This document shows, piece after piece, positions 46,264-54,570 of a DNA stretch of 64,000 nucleotides. Location of the stretch: contig NZ_JABRWJ010000001.1 in the NCBI RefSeq assembly GCF_013266755.1, positions 868,001 to 932,000 on the forward strand, written 5' to 3'. The notes below the pieces were generated by a model. The model was not told the DNA's origin. It searched no databases and saw only the letters and a list, made by a program, of their open reading frames with translations. Position 1 is the first letter of the stretch. The number at the start of each line of letters is the position of its first letter. Source of the stretch: Pseudaquabacterium terrae. Lineage in GTDB: Bacteria; Pseudomonadota; Gammaproteobacteria; Burkholderiales; Burkholderiaceae_C. The position numbers and the translations under genes were made by a program.

Positions 46264-47220
46264 ATGTCCGAACCCTCCTCCGGCCCGGCGGCCGAGGTCC
46301 TGATCAGCGAGGTCGGCCCGCGCGACGGCCTGCAGAGCGTCGCCCGCACGATGCCCACCGCCGACAAGTGCGCGTGGATCGACGCGCTGCACGTCGCCGG
46401 CCTGCGCGAGATCGAGGTCGGCTCGTTCGTATCGCCCAAGCTGCTGCCGCAGTTGGCCGACACGGCCGAGGTCGTGCGCCATGCGCGCACGCTGCCCGGA
46501 CTGACGGTGATGGCGCTGGTGCCGAACCGCAAGGGCGCCGAGGCGGCGCTCGAAGCCGGCGTGCACAAGCTGACGCTGCCGCTGTCGGCCAGCATCGCGC
46601 ATTCGCTGGCCAACGTGCGCCGCACGCACGAGCAGATGCTCGATGAGATCCGCGCCATCGCCGCGCTGCGCCGCGAGCGCGCGCCGCAGGTGAAATTCGA
46701 GGTCGGCATGTCGACCGCCTTCGGCTGCACGCTGCAGGGCGCGGTGGCCGAGGACGACGTGATCCGGCTGGCGGTCGCCGCGATCGGTGCCGGCGCCGAC
46801 GAGCTCGGCCTGTCGGACACCACCGGCATGGCCAATCCGGCGCAGGTGCGGCGGCTGTTCCGCCGGCTGCGCGCGACGCTCGGCCACCATGCCGGCGCCG
46901 CGCACCTGCACAACACGCGCGGCCTCGGCCTCGCCAACTGCCTGGCCGCGTTCGACGTCGGCGTGAGCACCTTCGATGCGTCGCAGGGCGGCCTCGGCGG
47001 CTGCCCGTATGCGCCGGGCGCGTCGGGCAACGTCGTCACCGAGGACCTGGTCTTCATGTTCGAGGCGATGGGCGTGCGCACCGGCGTGAACCTCGAGCGC
47101 CTGATTGCCGCGCGCGCGGCGCTGGCGCAGGGCTTGCCCGGCGAGCCGCTGTACGGCATGGTGCCGGAGGCCGGCTTGCCGAAGGGGTTCGAATCATCCG
47201 GAGCAATGAGACATGACTGA
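46264..47220 (+). CDS. mvaB: Hydroxymethylglutaryl-CoA lyase
   Basis: HMG-CoA lyase family enzyme, 318 residues, splitting 3-hydroxy-3-methylglutaryl-CoA to acetyl-CoA and acetoacetate, a step in leucine and related catabolism. The barrel motifs are EVGPRDGLQS (16-25), the substrate-loop EVGSFVSPKLLPQLAD, GLSDTTGMANP and HLHNTRGLGLANCLA. The catalytic cysteine is in GGCPYAPGASGNVVTEDLV. No biotin-dependent carboxylase genes are nearby, so the lyase may serve a short pathway fed by the adjacent CoA-transferase. A related substrate such as citramalyl-CoA cannot be excluded. It is followed by the transferase with an eight-base overlap. Confidence 0.9.
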   Translation: MSEPSSGPAAEVLISEVGPRDGLQSVARTMPTADKCAWIDALHVAGLREIEVGSFVSPKLLPQLADTAEVVRHARTLPGLTVMALVPNRKGAEAALEAGVHKLTLPLSASIAHSLANVRRTHEQMLDEIRAIAALRRERAPQVKFEVGMSTAFGCTLQGAVAEDDVIRLAVAAIGAGADELGLSDTTGMANPAQVRRLFRRLRATLGHHAGAAHLHNTRGLGLANCLAAFDVGVSTFDASQGGLGGCPYAPGASGNVVTEDLVFMFEAMGVRTGVNLERLIAARAALAQGLPGEPLYGMVPEAGLPKGFESSGAMRHD

Positions 47221-48445
47221 AGCTGCCAACACGCTCCCCCTGTCGGGCGTTCGCGTCGTCGAGTTCACCCACATGGTGATGGGCCCGACCTGCGGCATGA
47301 TCCTCGGCGACCTCGGCGCCGAGGTGATCAAGGTCGAGCCGATCGCCGGCGACAACACGCGCCGGCTGCTCGGCTCGGGGGCCGGTTTCTTCCCGATGTT
47401 CAATCGCAACAAGCAAAGCCTGGCGGTCGACGTCAAGGATCCGCGCGGGCTGGAGATCGTGCTGAAGCTGGTGGCGCAAGCCGATGTCTTCAGCGAGAAC
47501 TTCAAGAGCGGCACGCTCGACAAGCTGGGCCTGTCGGCCGCGGCGCTGACGGCGCTGAACCCGCGCCTGGTTGTCGTCTCGCACAAGGGCTTCCTGCCGG
47601 GGCCCTACGAGCACCGCACGGCGCTCGACGAGGTGGTGCAGATGATGGGCGGCCTGGCCTACATGACCGGGCCCGAGGGCCGGCCGCTGCGCGCCGGCGC
47701 GTCGGTCAACGACATCATGGGCGGCATGTTCGGCGCCATCGCCGCGCTGGCCGCGCTGCGCGAGCGCGAGCGCAGCGGCCGCGGCCAGGAAGTGCAAGCC
47801 TCGCTGTTCGAGAACAACGTGTTCCTGGTTGCGCAGCACATGCTGCAGTACGCGGTCACCGGCCAGCCGGCCGCACCGATGCCCAGCCGCATCTCGGCCT
47901 GGGGCATCTACGACGTCTTCGCGGTCAAGGACGGCGGCCAGGTCTTCCTCGCGGTGGTCAGCGATACGCAGTGGACGAGCTTTTGCGAGGCCTTCGACTT
48001 CGCCGACCTGGCCGGCGATGCGCGGCTCAACACCAACAACCAGCGCGTGTTGGCACGCGAGTGGCTGATGCCGCTGCTGCGCGAGCGCCTGGCCGGCCGC
48101 AGTGCCGATCACATCGCCGCGGTCTTCGAAGCGCGTGGCCTGCCCTATGCGCCGATCACCCGGCCGCAGGACCTGTTCGACGATCCGCACCTCGCGGCCA
48201 CCGGCGGCCTGGCGCCGCTGACCTTGCCCGACGGGCGTGCAGCCCGCGCGCCGCTGCTGCCGATCGTCATCGACGGCCAGCGCCCGCCGCTGCGGCTGCA
48301 TCCGCCGCGCCTGGGCGAACACACCGCCGCGCTGCTGCGTGGGCTGGGATACGACGACGCGCAGATCGACGCGCTCGCCGCCGCCGGCGTGATCGCGCTG
48401 GCGCAAGGGCAGCCGCAGCCGGACGACGTGGCGCCCGCGGCCTAG
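47213..48445 (+). CDS. CaiB/BaiF family CoA-transferase
   Basis: Class III CoA-transferase of 410 residues. Family features are LSGVRVVEFTHMVMGPTCGMILGDLGAEVIKVEP, FFPMFNRNKQSLAVDVKDP, LDEVVQMMGGLAYMTG (Asp is the expected acyl-carrying nucleophile) and ASVNDIMGGMFGAIAALAAL. It begins inside the HMG-CoA lyase gene and shares its divergent IclR control. The likely role is to activate a dicarboxylic acid (3-hydroxy-3-methylglutarate or similar) with CoA for the lyase. This pathway assignment is inference from gene order; the fold is certain. Confidence 0.89.
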   Translation: MTEAANTLPLSGVRVVEFTHMVMGPTCGMILGDLGAEVIKVEPIAGDNTRRLLGSGAGFFPMFNRNKQSLAVDVKDPRGLEIVLKLVAQADVFSENFKSGTLDKLGLSAAALTALNPRLVVVSHKGFLPGPYEHRTALDEVVQMMGGLAYMTGPEGRPLRAGASVNDIMGGMFGAIAALAALRERERSGRGQEVQASLFENNVFLVAQHMLQYAVTGQPAAPMPSRISAWGIYDVFAVKDGGQVFLAVVSDTQWTSFCEAFDFADLAGDARLNTNNQRVLAREWLMPLLRERLAGRSADHIAAVFEARGLPYAPITRPQDLFDDPHLAATGGLAPLTLPDGRAARAPLLPIVIDGQRPPLRLHPPRLGEHTAALLRGLGYDDAQIDALAAAGVIALAQGQPQPDDVAPAA

Positions 48446-48537
48446 CTCGAATTCGACGCGGCCCTCGGGCCGCTCGGGCCGCCACCTTCGCTACAGTGCA
48501 CGCCTTGGCGCCGACCACGCGCCCCTTGGAGGAACAA

Positions 48538-50508
48538 GTGCACCCGCTCATGAGACCTTCGATCGGTCGCCGGCTGAGCGCGGCCGTGCTCGTGTCGTGC
48601 GCCGTGTTGGGCGCCTTCTGCGCGCTGCCCGCCGCGGCCGCGCCCGCCGAGCAGCGCGCGCAGGCCACCCCGCCGCGGCCGCCGGCGCGCGGGCCGAAGC
48701 GCTACACGATCGAGCAGTTCATGGCGACGACCTCGATCACCGGCGCGTCGTTCTCCGCCGACGGCCAGCGCCTGCTGTTCAGCAGCAACCAGAGCGGCAT
48801 CTGGAACGCCTACGTGCTGCCGGTGACAGGCGGCACGCCCGAGCCGCTGACGCGCTCGACCACCGACAGCGTGTTCGCGGTCGGCTTCTTCCCCGACGAC
48901 GATCGGGTGCTGTTCACGCGCGACCGCGCCGGCGACGAGCAGAACCACCTGTTCGTGCGCGAGACCGACGGCACCGAACGCGACCTGACGCCGGGCGACC
49001 GGCTGAAGGCGGAGCTCGTCGCCTGGCAGGGCGACGGCAGTGGCTTCTACGTCATCAGCAACGAGCGGGATCCGAAGTTCTTCGACCTCTACCGCTACGA
49101 CACCAAGGACTACGCGCGCACGCTGGTCTACCGCAACGAGCAGGGCCTGAACGTCGAATCGATCAGCCGCGACGGCCGCTGGGTCGCGCTGAGCAAGGCC
49201 CGCACGACGGCCGACAACGACCTGCACCTCTACGACACGCGCTCGAAGACGCTGAAGCACCTGACGCCGCACCAGGGCAACATCCGCCACGAGGCGCAGG
49301 CCTTCGACCCGGCGTCGAAGCGGCTGTACTTCCTCAGCGACGAAGGCAGCGAGTTCGCGCAGCTGCGCGTCGTCGACCTCGACGACGGCAGTGTGCGCGT
49401 GCACCAGAAGGCCGACTGGGACATCGCCTTCACCTACTTCTCGTGGGACGGCCGCCACCGCGTGACCGGCATCAACGAAGACGGCAGCACGAAGATCCGC
49501 ATCACCGATGCGGCGACCGAGCAGCCGCTGGCGCTGCCGCCGCTGCCCGCGGGCCAGCTGCGCCAGGTCACGTTCTCGAAGGACGGCCAGCGCCTGGCGT
49601 TCTACGTCAACGGCGACCGCGCGCCGAACAACCTGTTCGTGCACGACTTCAAGTCCAGGCAGCTCAGGCAGCTGACGCAGAGCCTGGCCAGGGAAATCGT
49701 GGCGGACGACCTGGTCGAGGCGCAGGTGCTGCGCTTCAAGTCCTTCGACGGGCTGGTGATCCCGTCGATCTACTACCGGCCGCACGAGGCCACGCCCGAG
49801 CGCAAGGTGCCGGCGGTGATCTTCGTGCACGGCGGGCCGGGCGGGCAGACCCGGCGCGGCTACAGCGCGATGATGCAGCACCTGGCCAACCAGGGCTACG
49901 CGGTGCTGGGCATCAACCACCGCGGCAGCGCCGGCTACGGCAAGAGCTTCTACGCCGCCGACGACAGGAAGCACGGCCGCGAGCCGCTGTGGGATTGCAT
50001 CGAGGCCAAGGCCTTCCTGGCCAGCCTCGGCCACGTCGACCCCGAGCGCATCGCCATCATGGGCGGCAGCTACGGCGGCTACATGACGCTGGCGGCGATG
50101 GCCTTCCGACCCGAGGCCTTCAAGGTCGGCATCGACATCTTCGGCGTCAGCAACTGGCTGCGTACTTTGGAAAGCATTCCGCCGTACTGGGAGTCGTTCC
50201 GCGAGGCGCTCTACGCCGAGATCGGCGATCCGGTCAAGGACAAGGAGTTCCTGATCGCCACCTCGCCGCTGTTCCATGCCAAGGAGATCCGCAAGCCGCT
50301 GATGGTGATCCAGGGCAGGAACGACCCGCGCGTCATCAAGCCCGAAAGCGACGAGATCGTCGAGGCGGTCAAGAAGAACGGCGTGCCGGTCGAGTACCTG
50401 GTGTTCGACGACGAGGGCCACGGCTTCTCGAAGAAGCGCAACGAGCTCGAGGCCAACCGGCGCATCGTCGAGTTCCTCGACAAGCACCTGAAGGGCGGCG
50501 GGCGCTGA
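48538..50508 (+). CDS. S9 family serine peptidase (exported)
   Basis: Exported prolyl-oligopeptidase-family peptidase, 656 residues. A signal peptide (about 5-32) ends near LPAAAAPAE. A WD40-like beta-propeller (about 60-400; SADGQRLLFSSNQSG, DGRWVALSKARTT) precedes the alpha/beta hydrolase domain (about 410-656). The catalytic serine is in GGSYGGYM near 511, Asp in GRNDPRV near 594 and His in EGHGF near 626. GTG is chosen because GGAGG lies five bases before it; an ATG four codons later (MRPSIGRR) is also possible. Members hydrolyse short peptides, with exact specificity unknown. It stands alone after the CoA-transferase gene. Confidence 0.91.
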   Translation: MHPLMRPSIGRRLSAAVLVSCAVLGAFCALPAAAAPAEQRAQATPPRPPARGPKRYTIEQFMATTSITGASFSADGQRLLFSSNQSGIWNAYVLPVTGGTPEPLTRSTTDSVFAVGFFPDDDRVLFTRDRAGDEQNHLFVRETDGTERDLTPGDRLKAELVAWQGDGSGFYVISNERDPKFFDLYRYDTKDYARTLVYRNEQGLNVESISRDGRWVALSKARTTADNDLHLYDTRSKTLKHLTPHQGNIRHEAQAFDPASKRLYFLSDEGSEFAQLRVVDLDDGSVRVHQKADWDIAFTYFSWDGRHRVTGINEDGSTKIRITDAATEQPLALPPLPAGQLRQVTFSKDGQRLAFYVNGDRAPNNLFVHDFKSRQLRQLTQSLAREIVADDLVEAQVLRFKSFDGLVIPSIYYRPHEATPERKVPAVIFVHGGPGGQTRRGYSAMMQHLANQGYAVLGINHRGSAGYGKSFYAADDRKHGREPLWDCIEAKAFLASLGHVDPERIAIMGGSYGGYMTLAAMAFRPEAFKVGIDIFGVSNWLRTLESIPPYWESFREALYAEIGDPVKDKEFLIATSPLFHAKEIRKPLMVIQGRNDPRVIKPESDEIVEAVKKNGVPVEYLVFDDEGHGFSKKRNELEANRRIVEFLDKHLKGGGR

Positions 50509-50533
50509 CGGTTGGCGTCAGCGCAGCACGGCT

Positions 50534-51118
50534 TCAGCGCTTCGGTGCGGCGGCAGAGGCCGCGGCCGACTGCAGGCTGGCCTTGGCATCGCGCTCGACG
50601 GCCTGACGCATGTCCTCGGCCTGCGTCAGGTGCTGCTGCAGCACCGGCAGCGTCTTCGCGGCAAAGGCGCGCACCTCGGGGTCGACAGCACGGTTGGCCG
50701 CCTTCTGGAACAGCGCGACGGCGTCGCGGTGCGCGCGTACGCCGTAGCTCTTGGCATAACGCTCGTCGAACTTCGCCTCGTCGGCGGTGGCCAGCAGCTT
50801 CAGGCCGGTGCGCGCCGCGACCGAGGGCTTGTCCTGCAGCTTGAGGCTCTTCAGCGCGGCCAGCGCCACGAGCTCCTGCTGGACCTTGCCGTGGTCGTCG
50901 ACCATCTGCTGCGCAAAGGCGCGCACCTGCGTATGGCGCGCCCGCTGCAGCGCGATCTTGCTGGCCTCGACCTCGACCTGGCCGGCCTGCGCCGCCTCCT
51001 TCATGAAGTTGCCGTCGGCACGCGTCAGCGCACTGGCCGCCTGCGCCGCGGTGAAACCGCCGACGAGCAGGGCGAACACGCCGGCGGCGTGCACGAAGGA
51101 GTGAAGCGGGCCGCGCAT
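50534..51118 (-). CDS. DUF4142 family exported protein
   Basis: Exported helical protein, 194 residues, with a signal peptide ending near AAQA (about 27) and the DUF4142 (ferritin-like) pattern: TRADGNFMKEAAQAGQVEVEASKIALQRARHTQVRAFAQQMVDDHGKVQQEL, then a second helical half (FDERYAKSYGVRAHRDAVALFQKA and VRAFAAKTLPVLQQHLTQAEDM). Periplasmic, function unknown; such proteins are often stress-induced. It is the gene downstream of the GH18 glycosidase on the same strand, 86 bases apart, and converges on the peptidase gene. Confidence 0.88.
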   Translation of the reverse strand: MRGPLHSFVHAAGVFALLVGGFTAAQAASALTRADGNFMKEAAQAGQVEVEASKIALQRARHTQVRAFAQQMVDDHGKVQQELVALAALKSLKLQDKPSVAARTGLKLLATADEAKFDERYAKSYGVRAHRDAVALFQKAANRAVDPEVRAFAAKTLPVLQQHLTQAEDMRQAVERDAKASLQSAAASAAAPKR

Positions 51119-51204
51119 GATGGGCTCCTCGAACGGCGGGTCGAGGCGAATGCGGCAAGGGCCGTGCCCGCCGCAGGTCAGCGCGGCTCTCCGGATGCCG
51201 CGCT

Positions 51205-52488
51205 TCAGCGCGGCCGCTTCCCCATGCCGCGATTCATCGCGTCGAGCAGATCGCCGTTGTCCTGCGACAGCTCCCAGGCGAACACGCCGGCCAGGCCCTC
51301 GCGGCGCGCATAGATGCCCTTGGCCAGCACCGCGCGCGGATCGTCGTAGCCGAGGTAGCGCTTCGTCGACGGGCTCCACAGCCCGTAGCCCAGCGTCAGC
51401 GGATCGAGCATCACGCGGAAGCCGCCCTTGCCGCGGCCTTGCGCGTCGAGGTAGAGCGCGGCGATCTCGCGGTACGTCAGGCTGCCGTCGCCGGGCGGGA
51501 AGGGCCCGCTCTTCGGCGCGCCGCTGAACTGGCCGCCGCGCAGCGGCTGCACGCCCTCGAAGCCACGGCCGTACATCGCGACGCCGGCGACCAGCTTGGC
51601 CTTCGGCACGCCGGCCTCGCCCATCGCCTGCACCGCGCCGGCCAGGCTGTCGTTGGCGCCGGGGCGGCTGTCGCGCAGTGCCGCATGGTGGCCGGCGGCG
51701 GCCGACCAGCTGCCGTAGTGGTCGTAGGTCATCATGAAGATCAGGTCCAGCGCCGGCGCCGCGGCGCGAAAGTTGACCTTCTTGACGATTGCATCGGTGG
51801 TGTTGACCGCGCTGGTCACCAGGTAGCGGCGCTGAGTCTGGCTGCCCAGTGCGTCGAGCGCGCGCCGCAGGTCGTGCATCAGCGCGGCGTACCCCTCACC
51901 GTCCTCGGGTGCACCGAGCGCGACGCCGTTGGCCGAGCCGTTGCTCGTCGGATGCTCCCAGTCGATGTCGATGCCGTCGAAGGCCGGATGCGCGCGCAGG
52001 AAGTCGGCCGCCGAAGCGACGAACACCGCACGCCGCGCCGGCTCGTTGACGAAGTGGAAGAACGGGTCCGAGCCGCCCCAGCCGCCGACCGAGGCCAGCA
52101 CCTTCAGCGCCGGCTCGCGCTGCTTGAGCTTCGTGAACGCGGCATCGAAGGTCTTCTCGGTGTCCGAGCTCGCGAGCTGGAAGGCCTGGCGCTGCGCGCA
52201 CGCGGCCTCGTCCTTCGGCAGCTGGCCCGGGCCGCAGATGCGCAGGAAGGCGTACAGCGCATGCGTCACGCTGCCTGGCGGCAGCCGTTCCATCAGCGCC
52301 GGCGGCTCCCAGTTCGGGATGTAGACGCCGACGACGCGGCCCGGATCGGGCACGAAGGCGCGCCAGCCGGCACCGAAGGTCGGATGGGGCGCGGCGCGCG
52401 CGGCCGGCCCGGCCGCGAAGGCGGTACCGGCGAAAGCGCAGGTGGCCAGCAGCGCCAGCGTGGCAGCGGCGCGCAGCGTTCGAAACAT
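51205..52488 (-). CDS. Glycoside hydrolase family 18 (chitinase-like), exported
   Basis: Secreted GH18 hydrolase of 427 residues. A signal peptide (about 1-25, ending TAFAAG) precedes the TIM barrel. The catalytic motif FDGIDIDWEHP carries the proton-donor Glu near 177; other barrel strands are VVGVYIPNWEPP, VLASVGGWGGSDPFF, LIFMMTYDHYG and GVFAWELSQDNGDL. It therefore hydrolyses N-acetylglucosamine polymers such as chitin, or related substrates. No separate chitin-binding domain is visible. The start ATG follows an in-frame but implausible extension. DUF4142 follows 86 bases downstream. Confidence 0.91.
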   Translation of the reverse strand: MFRTLRAAATLALLATCAFAGTAFAAGPAARAAPHPTFGAGWRAFVPDPGRVVGVYIPNWEPPALMERLPPGSVTHALYAFLRICGPGQLPKDEAACAQRQAFQLASSDTEKTFDAAFTKLKQREPALKVLASVGGWGGSDPFFHFVNEPARRAVFVASAADFLRAHPAFDGIDIDWEHPTSNGSANGVALGAPEDGEGYAALMHDLRRALDALGSQTQRRYLVTSAVNTTDAIVKKVNFRAAAPALDLIFMMTYDHYGSWSAAAGHHAALRDSRPGANDSLAGAVQAMGEAGVPKAKLVAGVAMYGRGFEGVQPLRGGQFSGAPKSGPFPPGDGSLTYREIAALYLDAQGRGKGGFRVMLDPLTLGYGLWSPSTKRYLGYDDPRAVLAKGIYARREGLAGVFAWELSQDNGDLLDAMNRGMGKRPR

Positions 52489-52560
52489 CGTCAAGTCTTG
52501 GCTCCCGCGGCACCCTCCCGGCACCGCGGCGGCGATTGTCGGCCCTGCGCGGGGAGGCTT

Positions 52561-52836
52561 TCAGCGCCCCAGGAAGCGGCCGAGCGCCGGCCACCACGCG
52601 GCCAGCCCGCCGAGCGCCGCCAGCGCCAGCGACGCGGCGACGATCAGCACCACCGCACCGCGCGACAGGCCCTGCTGCGCCGAGCGCCGGCGCCGGCGGT
52701 GATCGAGCCGGCTCGGCTCGGCGAAGGTCGATTGCGTGCTGTGCCGCCAATCGGATTCGTGCGAGCTCTTGAACTCCGAGCGCCGATCCCCGGCGGGCTC
52801 GTTTTCCCAGCTGTAGACGCCTTTCCTGCCGTTCAT
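52561..52836 (-). CDS. Small protein with one C-terminal membrane helix, unrecognised
   Basis: Predicted tail-anchored protein of 91 residues. The N-terminal half is polar and Ser/Arg-rich (SSHESDWRHSTQS), followed by an arginine cluster (about 46-51) and one hydrophobic helix (about 61-82, VVLIVAASLALAALGGLAAW). Neither a domain nor a partner is recognised. The reading is supported mainly by amino-acid composition and the membrane segment. GGGG lies only two bases before the ATG, so the start is uncertain. It is divergent from the DUF72 gene with 61 bases between. Confidence 0.55.
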   Translation of the reverse strand: MNGRKGVYSWENEPAGDRRSEFKSSHESDWRHSTQSTFAEPSRLDHRRRRRSAQQGLSRGAVVLIVAASLALAALGGLAAWWPALGRFLGR

Positions 52837-52897
52837 TTCCCCGCTATCGGCAGATCGCCGCGCGGCTTGAGCGACGTGCGCGACTAGGATTGCGCGG

Positions 52898-53869
52898 ATG
52901 GCCAGCCCGCAAGCGGAACTCTTCGCGCCCGAGACGCCGCCGGGTCTCGGCCCGCGCGGCAACATCTTCGTCGGCACCTGCAGCTGGACCGATGTGTCGC
53001 TGATCAAGTCGGGCGGCTTCTACCCGCGCGGCTGCAGCTCGGCCGAAGCGCGGTTGCGCTACTACGCCTCGTGCTTCCCGGTGGTCGAGGTCGACAGCAG
53101 CTACTTCGCGATGCCGGTGCCGGAGAACGCGGCGCTGTGGGTCGAGCGCACGCCGGCCGCCTTCCAGTTCAACATCAAGGCCTTCCGCGTCCTGACCGGC
53201 CACCAGACACCGCCGAGCGCCTTCCCGCCCGACCTGCAGCCGCTGCTGCCCCCGCTGAAGGCACGGCAGAAAAACCACTACTACGACGACCTGAGCGCCG
53301 AGCTGCGCGACGAGCTGTGGCGCCGCTTCGCCGAGGCGATCGCGCCGCTGCGCCACTCGGCCAAGCTGCGCGCGGTGCACTTCCAGTTCGCGCCCTGGGT
53401 CGCCGCGAGCGCCGACTGGATCGCGCACGTCGAGCAGTGCGTGCAGCGTTTGGCCGGCCACCGGCTGGCGGTCGAATTCCGCAACCAGACCTGGTTCGCG
53501 CCCGAGCGCGCCGAGCGCACGCTTGCCTGGCAGCGCGAGCTCGGCGTGGCGCACGTGGTCGTCGACGAGCCGCAGGGCGTCGGCAACTATGCGCAAGGCG
53601 TGTGGGCGGTGACCGACCCGGCGCTGGCCGTCGTGCGCCTGCACGGCCGCAACGAAGCCACCTGGAACGCCAAGGGCCTGACGGCCTCGTCCGAGCGCTT
53701 CAACTACGAATACCGCGACGAGGAATTGCGCGACATCGCCGAACGCTCGGCACGCCTGGCCGAAGAGGTCTTCGCGCTGCAGGTGCTGGTCAACGTCAAC
53801 TACGAAGACCAGGGCGTGCGGGCCGCGCGGCAGCTGCAGGCGCTGCTGCAAACGCTGCCATCGGCCTGA
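52898..53869 (+). CDS. DUF72 family protein (TIM-barrel-like)
   Basis: Protein of 323 residues of the DUF72 family (YecE-like), function unknown. Family marks are the N-terminal IFVGTCSWTD, the repeated YYASCFPVVEVDSSYFAMP, FNIKAFRVLTGHQ, FQFAPW, VEFRNQTWF and VVRLHGRN motifs, in the usual order. Cytosolic, no signal. It is divergent from the small membrane-helix gene. In other bacteria the family is sometimes near DNA-metabolism genes, but no such neighbours are seen here. Confidence 0.87.
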   Translation: MASPQAELFAPETPPGLGPRGNIFVGTCSWTDVSLIKSGGFYPRGCSSAEARLRYYASCFPVVEVDSSYFAMPVPENAALWVERTPAAFQFNIKAFRVLTGHQTPPSAFPPDLQPLLPPLKARQKNHYYDDLSAELRDELWRRFAEAIAPLRHSAKLRAVHFQFAPWVAASADWIAHVEQCVQRLAGHRLAVEFRNQTWFAPERAERTLAWQRELGVAHVVVDEPQGVGNYAQGVWAVTDPALAVVRLHGRNEATWNAKGLTASSERFNYEYRDEELRDIAERSARLAEEVFALQVLVNVNYEDQGVRAARQLQALLQTLPSA

Positions 53870-53968
53870 GCCCGGCCGCTCGGCCGGCGGCACGGCGATT
53901 GCCCATCCGGGCTCAAGCGACTGGAATTCCTGACGCGTCGTTGGGTGCCCGTCGGTAGTGAGGCACTC

Positions 53969-54250
53969 ATGGTCAAGCTGCTCGCAGCATTGCCGCTGCT
54001 CGTGTCCTTCGGGAGCCATGCCGCGATCGTCGGCGTGGCCGAGATGCAGGACGGGGCATCCATCCTGTTCCAGGACGACCGCGGCCCGTGCGTCGGCGCG
54101 GCGCGCCTGGCGTCCTTCGTCAAGCCGGCGGCGGCCGGCACGATCCCCGGCTGCTGGGTCGCGCGCGGCCACCACATCGCGGTGGTGTTCTTCGATGGGG
54201 ATGTCGGCGCGGTTCCGGTCGCGGCGCTGAAGCCGCCGAAGAACGCTTGA
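53969..54250 (+). CDS. Small exported protein, unrecognised
   Basis: Predicted exported protein of 93 residues: a signal peptide (about 1-19, LLAALPLLVSFGSHAA) and a compact mature domain with two cysteines (GPCVGAAR and GCWVARGHH) that could form a disulfide. It resembles no family I can name. GTGAGG lies about seven bases before the ATG. The gene lies 99 bases after DUF72, same strand. It is probably real because of the clear signal sequence and natural amino-acid composition. Confidence 0.6.
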   Translation: MVKLLAALPLLVSFGSHAAIVGVAEMQDGASILFQDDRGPCVGAARLASFVKPAAAGTIPGCWVARGHHIAVVFFDGDVGAVPVAALKPPKNA

Positions 54251-54384
54251 GATTCCACTGCCTTCACGCGCCAAGCGGCCCCACGGCAGGACACCAGAAC
54301 TCCCCACGGCCAGGGACTGCTCCCAAGGCCGCGGACAGCCGAAATCAACGCATCCGCGTTTCTCGGCAGCCCGCTCCTTTCGCC

Positions 54385-54570
54385 ATGCAGCAGCCCTCGC
54401 CTCCCGCCCCGCCCGACCCGTTCGAGCCCGTTTGCCTCGCCCAGCAACCGGACCTCGAAGGCACGGCCCCGGTACCCGCGCTCGAAGTCGACGACTTCGG
54501 CTACTTCATGCGCCGGCCGCAGGCCCCGCTGCCGCTGCCTCCGACGACACCGAAAGGGACTCGGCCATGA
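54385..54570 (+). CDS. Short Pro-rich protein coupled to PAS-receiver gene
   Basis: Short 61-residue product rich in Pro, with an acidic central part (EPVCLAQQPDLEGT and ALEVDDFGYFMRRPQ). Its TGA overlaps the ATG of the PAS-receiver gene in an ATGA, the same coupling used throughout this genome. That is the main evidence that it is translated. No domain is recognised and it may simply be a leader peptide for coupling. Upstream, 134 bases after the previous gene hold nothing else that I can recognise. Confidence 0.5.
   Translation: MQQPSPPAPPDPFEPVCLAQQPDLEGTAPVPALEVDDFGYFMRRPQAPLPLPPTTPKGTRP

Noticed and set aside
48442-50487. A 681-codon minus-strand open frame opposite the S9 peptidase
   Set aside because: It mirrors the peptidase codons; no motif, unsuitable amino-acid composition and no ribosome site.
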